Of a DNA stretch of 64,000 nt, positions 59,950-64,000 are shown piece by piece; position 1 is the stretch's first letter, and the number at the start of each line of letters is the position of its first letter. A model generated the notes under the pieces. That model was not told the origin of the DNA and made no database searches. It saw only the letters and a program-made list of their open reading frames with translations. The stretch is from Pseudomonas sp. GV071 (GTDB taxonomy: Bacteria > Pseudomonadota > Gammaproteobacteria > Pseudomonadales > Pseudomonadaceae): assembly GCF_003050835.1 (NCBI RefSeq), contig NZ_QAOJ01000006.1:1-64000 (forward strand), read 5' to 3'. The position numbers and the translations under genes are program-made.

Positions 59950-60981
59950 CTAGTCCCCGAAAAACCCTTCAAGCTCTCGTACGGCCTGGCCCTTACCGAT
60001 AACACCGTCCGAAGATCCAAGGGTCATTTTTCTGCCCACATTACCAACCGGCTCACTCCAAGCTTTCCACTCGTGCTTCCGGGGGGAGTGTCTAGTCCAT
60101 TCAACGACTTTTAATCGCCCTCCTGCCGGCAGCTCCCATCTCACCAGATCAGGCGTTACGACGACAGACCAGTTGGGAGTGGGGAGAGCCGAAAGCCCAT
60201 TTAAAACCTGTCCAGCGGTCTGGTAACGCGCAGCAGGATCGTCATTCAGCATCTTTCGAATGGCTCTGCGCCAAGCTTTGGGGATGTGGGGAAGCCACCG
60301 AAGCGTGTCGGCGAACCCTCCCTCATGAACTATAGTTTGCGGTGAGGGCGACTCCTCATACCAACTCTTACCATGTAGTAGTCGATAGAGAGTCATTCCT
60401 AAAGCCCAGATATCTGTCTTGGCGCTAGTACCTTGCCCACACCAAACCTCATAGGCAATGTGGTCGCAATAACCTGCCTGGGAGCCATATCCCATGATCA
60501 AGTTATCAGTGACAAGCCCGAAGTCTCCCAATTGGGCAACTCCTGCCCCATCAAGCAAAATATTGCCTGGCTTAATATCTCGATGGAGCATGCCGCGAGC
60601 ATGCAAAGCTTCCAGTCCGAGGCACACCTCGGTAGCCGCTTTACGAACATTTAACAGTTGCATCGGTGCCGTATCGAAAGCGCTTTGAAGCGAACCGCCT
60701 GGGCAGAGATCCATGCAAAAGCGGATGCTATTGCCATCGGGCAGCTCTTCGATGTGATAAACATGTACAACGTTTCGATGACGAGCTTTCGACAGATTTT
60801 GGGCCTCAGCCAAGAAGCCCGTCTTGAAAGCTAACCACTCAGCATCATCGTGCTCTGGCTTCCGGGCTAAAACCTTTACAGCTACCCTCCCGTGGACGCC
60901 ATCTTCGCCGAGAAACACTTCTCCAAAATGGCCGTTTCCGAGCTTCGCACCAACACGCAGTTCAGGAACCACACCAGCCAT
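59950..60981 (-). CDS. Hanks-type Ser/Thr protein kinase
   Basis: A 343-residue kinase with all core motifs: glycine loop LGNGHFGEV (15-23 counting a residue before the ATG), Lys37 (AVKVL), HRDIKPGN (134-141) and DFG (154-156), plus an APE-like region and a C-terminal beta-rich part (WSVVVTPDLVRWELP, RLKVVEWTRHS) that may bind the partner. No membrane segment is seen. ATG at 60981 overlaps the upstream stop (TGATG), so it is coupled with the RNase H-like gene. Together they look like a two-gene toxin or defence module beside the attachment site. Confidence 0.82.
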   Translation of the reverse strand: MAGVVPELRVGAKLGNGHFGEVFLGEDGVHGRVAVKVLARKPEHDDAEWLAFKTGFLAEAQNLSKARHRNVVHVYHIEELPDGNSIRFCMDLCPGGSLQSAFDTAPMQLLNVRKAATEVCLGLEALHARGMLHRDIKPGNILLDGAGVAQLGDFGLVTDNLIMGYGSQAGYCDHIAYEVWCGQGTSAKTDIWALGMTLYRLLHGKSWYEESPSPQTIVHEGGFADTLRWLPHIPKAWRRAIRKMLNDDPAARYQTAGQVLNGLSALPTPNWSVVVTPDLVRWELPAGGRLKVVEWTRHSPRKHEWKAWSEPVGNVGRKMTLGSSDGVIGKGQAVRELEGFFGD

Positions 60982-61454
60982 CAACGATTCCTCGCCGCAA
61001 TGATAAGCATGGCTGCCTCACGGCTGGTTTTTCTCAGCTTCCCACCCTCTACGTGCTCCCCCCAGAAGTCGTCATCCTTCAAGTACTCATCAACCTTGCG
61101 CTCGCCGTAGGTTCTGCTGATAACGGCTTTTGAAAGGATAGCGACACGAGATGCTGAAGCAGCCGCAGCGATGATTACACCCCGCACTTCGGCACTTTCT
61201 AGCAGAGCTAGTTTCGCGCTACCGGTGGGCAACGCACTGCTTTTCACCACAACCTGAGAAATCTCATTTTCTCGGAGATAATCGGCGCAACGCTGGTGGA
61301 GAACGGCAAGAGCTGGGCCTCGCTCCCCCTTCTGAAGACTCCAAGTCGAATCGGATAGAACCGTGACTGGCAAACTTTTGTCGTCCGGCACCTCGGTATC
61401 TACCACTGTGACCCCCTCCCCTACGACTACGATGCCAACGTAACGTCTTGTCAT
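60981..61454 (-). CDS. RNase H/RuvC-like fold protein coupled to the kinase
   Basis: A 157-residue protein. The beginning (MTRRYVGIVVVGEGVTVVD), a central VVVKSSALP strand, and a final helix (TSREAAMLIIAARNR) follow the order of an RNase H-like fold. Some acidic catalytic positions appear replaced, so activity is uncertain; it may only bind nucleic acid. It has AAGGAAG before the ATG and overlaps the kinase gene. The fold is inferred from strand pattern alone. Confidence 0.6.
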   Translation of the reverse strand: MTRRYVGIVVVGEGVTVVDTEVPDDKSLPVTVLSDSTWSLQKGERGPALAVLHQRCADYLRENEISQVVVKSSALPTGSAKLALLESAEVRGVIIAAAASASRVAILSKAVISRTYGERKVDEYLKDDDFWGEHVEGGKLRKTSREAAMLIIAARNR

Positions 61455-61729
61455 GCCAAAACTTCCTTGTGCGGTTGTAGGACAGTATTAAAACGCCAGT
61501 CTAGCAGTCCGAGAATGCGGATAGCACATTGCCAGGGTAAAGCTGTTTGGAGTGGGATATAAATCAGCCGTCGCCGGCACAGGTAGGGGACCAACCAAAG
61601 GAAAACCCAGCTATCCAGCTGAGTCGGGAGCTCAAGAAACGGGCGCATCTTTCGCGGACGCTTAGGATGCCAAATAACCTGCAAAAAGCAGGAAATCAGC
61701 TGTGCTAGCTCATGCCAGATAGGAAGCAA
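61451..61729 (-). CDS. Possible small membrane ORF before the kinase module
   Basis: A 92-codon frame with two hydrophobic, Trp-rich stretches ends in an ATGA overlap with the RNase H-like gene. It has no ATG, only TTG at 61729, and no ribosome site. The overlap is suggestive, the rest is not; it may be chance. Confidence 0.22.
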   Translation of the reverse strand: MLPIWHELAQLISCFLQVIWHPKRPRKMRPFLELPTQLDSWVFLWLVPYLCRRRLIYIPLQTALPWQCAIRILGLLDWRFNTVLQPHKEVLA

Positions 61730-61734
61730 AACAC

Positions 61735-61785
61735 TGCCAAATCGGGCGCGAACCTACAGAATCATGCAGTGCCAAATCCGGCGCG
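61735..61785 (+). repeat. Direct repeat pair near the right island end
   Basis: TGCCAAATCGGGCGCG (61735-61750) and TGCCAAATCCGGCGCG (61770-61785) differ at one base and are spaced by 19 bp. They lie between the kinase module and the arm-site repeats, so they could bind an excisionase or integrase. Confidence 0.45.
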
Positions 61786-61802
61786 CTTACAACATAATTT
61801 CC

Positions 61803-61826
61803 GGTGGCACAAAAAGTGGCACAAAA
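61803..61826 (+). repeat. Putative integrase arm-site repeats (right)
   Basis: Two tandem GTGGCACAAAA motifs, as at 16229-16252 at the left end, here with one extra A between them. They sit 64 bp inside the right attachment repeat. Confidence 0.5.
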
Positions 61827-61858
61827 ACCGTCAACGGGAGAAAAATCTCTCCATAAAA

Positions 61859-61888
61859 AAATCCAGTCACCGCTAAGTGACTGGATTT
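61859..61888. terminator. Hairpin supplied by the island next to the right tRNA fragment
   Basis: AAATCCAGTCAC (61859-61870) pairs exactly with GTGACTGGATTT (61877-61888), with A-rich DNA outside. It replaces the terminator found next to the left fragment, as expected when the element brings its own 3' flank. Confidence 0.75.
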
Positions 61889-61889
61889 C

Positions 61890-61947
61890 TTGGAGAATAA
61901 TGGTCGGGACGGAGTGATTCGAACACTCGACCCCTAGCACCCCATGC
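61890..61947 (-). repeat. Right attachment site: 58-bp repeat, 3' part of tRNA-Pro(GGG)
   Basis: Identical over 58 bp to 16041-16098. Here the tRNA match continues a few bases further, covering both strands of the anticodon stem (CTAGC/GCTAG). It then turns into unrelated DNA (CAGATAAGAC on the plus strand), so the D arm and 5' acceptor strand are absent. The intact tRNA gene must be elsewhere, probably to the right of the window. Confidence 0.82.
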
Positions 61948-62107
61948 TAGCCAGATAAGACATATAAGCCATTGATTTAAAATAGATATTGCCCTTCTAT
62001 CACCGTGCAAACTACGCCGCGAATTGTGCTTTTGCAAACGAAAGTACGCGGCCTCCAGCGGTGGTTTTGCGCAAGTGCTTCCCATCCCGAAACATTGGCA
62101 AGACGAT

Positions 62108-62473
62108 TTAGTTTTTGCCCTTTTTAGCGCTGCATAGGGTTGTGGCAAGACCGCGGTTTAAATCCCGACCTCCACTTTTTGCATAGCACTCCAAAGTGTT
62201 TCCAGCGTTCGTTGAGCCTGCGCAAAGTTCTACTGCAATGCCTCGCAAAATCTCTTCATCTATTTTTGAGGCGCCCTGATAGCAATTGACCGGTTCCGGC
62301 GACCATGAGCCAGAACAAAGCTCCGTCGCGAGCCCTATGGGCATTTCTGGATCGACGTTGGCGACATCGTCGAGACAGTCATAAGGATCGTAAGCGAGCG
62401 CTGAGTGGCCGAGACTCATCAACAAGGAGAAGAGGATGATCTGTATACGGATAGATTGCCTTGCTTGCTGCAT
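62108..62473 (-). CDS. Secreted protein with three Cys-rich repeats
   Basis: A 121-residue protein with a signal peptide (IRIQIILFSLLMSLGHSALA, cleaved after about residue 28). The mature part holds three units ending in GLATELCSGS, GIAVELCAGS and GLATTLCSA, with a second Cys (DC, NC, EC) before each, so paired disulfides are likely. No family is recognised. ATG at 62473 follows GGGGA; an ATG at 62485 lacks a site. It lies outside the right attachment repeat. Confidence 0.62.
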   Translation of the reverse strand: MQQARQSIRIQIILFSLLMSLGHSALAYDPYDCLDDVANVDPEMPIGLATELCSGSWSPEPVNCYQGASKIDEEILRGIAVELCAGSTNAGNTLECYAKSGGRDLNRGLATTLCSAKKGKN

Positions 62474-62706
62474 GCGATTCCCCATCGAATTTGGGCCTGA
62501 ACGCTCGTTTATATAGCACCTGCTAAGGAGATGCGCTTGAGCGCCATCCAGGGTTCCCCGCCCCGGGGCGCGACATTTCCTTATGATGCCCCTCGGGGGT
62601 CATAGGGGCCTGTAGGGCTCATTCCCCCGTTGGTACTCCCCCGCTTCACCCGCCAATTTCCCCTGCTTTCCCCATCCATTGGTACAGAAATTGGTACAAG
62701 ACGCCC
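62474..62706. other. Gap with possible arm-site repeats of a second element
   Basis: It contains ATTGGTACAG and AATTGGTACA as direct repeats (62678-62699), in form like the tandem GTGGCACA repeats of the 46-kb island. There is also a GC hairpin, CCCCTCGGGG (62588-62597). No ORF is convincing. Confidence 0.35.
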
Positions 62707-63981
62707 TCACCTCACCGTCCAAAGCTCATCCAGCCGAGTCGTAAAACTCGGGCTCTTGAGTTCCCTCCTCATGCCCCAGTCCGGCGTCGCCGGAACCCCA
62801 CCAGGGCGAACCGTTCCCCTTCCCCACTTCGCGTTGATCATGTCCATTACGCTCATCACCCGCTCACTTGCCTCCGGCTGCACTAGGGCAAACATGTCGT
62901 CGGTAAACTCGCCGCGCTGACGGAGATCGATCAGCAGGATCTCCGCCTTGCTGTACTTGAAGCCCTCCCGAAACACTTCTTCCAGGCCGGCCATGGCCGC
63001 TTTGGTGATAATCCGGGTGTCATCTGTCGGGTACGGCAGCTCGCACACCACGCCCCGGGCGAACTTCGGTTCGTCGGGATTGAACATGCCCGTGCGGATG
63101 CTGACTCTCACCTTCTTGCATAGCGAACCCTGGCCACGAAGTTTCTCGCAGGCCCTGGCGGCGTAGGTGGCCACCGCTTCGCGGATAGGCTCAATGTTGG
63201 TCAGGCGCTTGCCGAACATCCGGCTGCAGCAAATTTCCTGCTTGGGTGGCGCCACCTCCTCCAGTTCCATGCAGGGCGTGCCGCGCAACTCCCTGGCTGT
63301 CTTCTCCACCACCACGCTGAACTGCTTACGCAAGGTCCAAGGATCGGCCTGGGCCAAGTCCCAGGCAGTTTTGATGCTCATGCTGGTCAGGTGCTCGGTC
63401 ATCCGCCGGCCGATTCCCCACACGTCGCTGACTTCGCACGCCTTCAGCAGCTTGTCCCGACGCTCCGGGTTTGTGATGTCCACCACTCCGCCCGTTTGGC
63501 GCTGCCAGCGCTTCGCCGCGTGATTCGCCAACTTCGCCAGGGTCTTGGTGCCGGCGATGCCCACCCCAACGGGGATGCCCGTATAGCGCTGTACTTTCGA
63601 GCGGATTTGGCGGCCCAGGCTCTCCAGCGGCACGGTCATGCCGGTAAGGTCGCAAAAGGCTTCGTCGATGCTGTAGATCTCCACCGCCGGCACCAGGCTT
63701 TCGATGACGGTCATGACGCGCTGACTCAGATCGCCATACAGGGCGTAGTTGCTGGAGAAGGCGACAATGCCATTCGCCTCGAGCTTTTCCTTGATCTGGA
63801 AATACGGCTCGCCCATTTTCACGAACGGCTTGGCATCGGCGCTGCGGGCGATCACACAGCCATCGTTGTTGCTGAGCACCACGATCGGCACTCGGAGCAG
63901 GTCAGGTCGAAACACCCTTTCGCAGCTGGCGTAGAAGCTGTTGCAATCCACCAGGGCGAAGCACGGCCTATGCTCGGGCAT
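62707..63981 (-). CDS. umuC: UmuC, DNA polymerase V catalytic subunit
   Basis: A 424-residue Y-family polymerase. Catalytic motifs: ALVDCNSFYASCERVF with the first Asp, YSIDEAFCDL with Asp-Glu, and GVGIAGTKTLAKLAN. The HhH region (VSDVWGIGRRMTEHL) and little-finger domain follow, and the C-terminus has full UmuC length. It performs translesion synthesis with UmuD'. The start ATG at 63981 is near the window edge, and umuD should lie immediately to the right, outside. Expression is expected to be SOS controlled. Confidence 0.92.
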   Translation of the reverse strand: MPEHRPCFALVDCNSFYASCERVFRPDLLRVPIVVLSNNDGCVIARSADAKPFVKMGEPYFQIKEKLEANGIVAFSSNYALYGDLSQRVMTVIESLVPAVEIYSIDEAFCDLTGMTVPLESLGRQIRSKVQRYTGIPVGVGIAGTKTLAKLANHAAKRWQRQTGGVVDITNPERRDKLLKACEVSDVWGIGRRMTEHLTSMSIKTAWDLAQADPWTLRKQFSVVVEKTARELRGTPCMELEEVAPPKQEICCSRMFGKRLTNIEPIREAVATYAARACEKLRGQGSLCKKVRVSIRTGMFNPDEPKFARGVVCELPYPTDDTRIITKAAMAGLEEVFREGFKYSKAEILLIDLRQRGEFTDDMFALVQPEASERVMSVMDMINAKWGRGTVRPGGVPATPDWGMRRELKSPSFTTRLDELWTVR

Positions 63982-64000
63982 GGGAATGGCTTCGGATGCT

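Noticed and set aside
61873..62148. Minus-strand frame across the right attachment repeat
   Set aside because: Part of it is the translated tRNA fragment (the same peptide appears at the left repeat), so it is not a gene.
62588..62597. Short GC hairpin as terminator of umuC
   Set aside because: The stem is short and lacks a T tract on either strand; it may only be part of old element ends.
1..64000. CRISPR arrays and insertion sequences
   Set aside because: I saw no regularly spaced repeats and no transposase gene or terminal inverted repeats in the window.

Overview
The window looks like a chromosomal segment of a fluorescent-type Pseudomonas. Codon use is GC-rich, the Shine-Dalgarno sites are AGGAG-like, and the left edge carries three tandem strong sigma-70 promoters firing leftwards, as expected just upstream of an rRNA operon. 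The right edge carries a umuC gene. No capsid, terminase or portal gene is present anywhere, so the phage-like genes at 1.3-15.8 kb read as a headless contractile-tail particle (R-type tailocin) rather than an intact prophage.

Layout. (1) 1-1.3 kb: rRNA-type promoters and an SPFH/Band-7 membrane protein. (2) 1.3-15.8 kb: the tailocin. Genes run right to left: a small coupled ORF and an unknown gene, holin-like genes, tail completion protein, sheath, tube, tail chaperone with a probable -1 frameshift, a short tape measure, baseplate hub, spike, wedge and J proteins, fibre, fibre chaperone and a GH19 endolysin. A divergent S24-family (PrtR/LexA-like) repressor and a perfect palindromic operator lie at the right end. 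(3) 16.0-61.95 kb: a 46-kb integrative island bounded by identical 58-bp direct repeats. Each repeat is the 3' part of a tRNA-Pro(GGG) gene, and a P4-type integrase lies just inside the left repeat. (4) 61.95-64 kb: a small secreted Cys-repeat protein and UmuC. Neither repeat is joined to an intact tRNA, so a second element probably occupies the same site to the right.

The island is mostly defence-like. At 18.8-25 kb there is an Eleos-type dynamin pair (LeoA plus a LeoBC fused to an alpha/beta hydrolase), a small membrane protein and a WYL regulator with its own palindromic operator. At 25.4 kb there is a PD-(D/E)XK-like protein. At 26.4-32.2 kb there is a rightward accessory core (DUF932, YqaJ-type recombinase, metal-binding protein, zinc-ribbon and membrane microproteins). 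At 32.3-35.9 kb there is a TerY-P triad (VWA, PP2C, kinase). At 36.1-51.1 kb nine genes are packed head to tail on one strand: WYL regulator, RecQ helicase fused to a phosphoribosyltransferase, DprA-like, HsdM, HsdM, HsdS, HsdR, McrB and McrC. At 51.3-53.4 kb there is a 724-residue protein ending in a nuclease-like domain.

The right part of the island, 53.5-61.9 kb, looks like layered mobile debris and small modules. It holds a satellite-type replication core (HUH Rep/inovirus Gp2-like, AlpA, DUF3987/YfjI), an AT-rich pair of cassette-like genes (RelA/SpoT-type alarmone synthetase and a companion), a frameshifted remnant of a Mu-type protease gene, an SOS-box-preceded zinc-finger microprotein, and a coupled Ser/Thr kinase/RNase H-like pair beside the right attachment site.

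The main candidates for new biology are the continuous nine-gene restriction operon, which joins an unmodified-DNA restriction system, a modified-DNA restriction system and a ShosTA-like PRTase/DprA pair under one WYL regulator, and the hydrolase-dynamin fusion in the Eleos locus. All functions come from reading motifs by eye; no database search was run.
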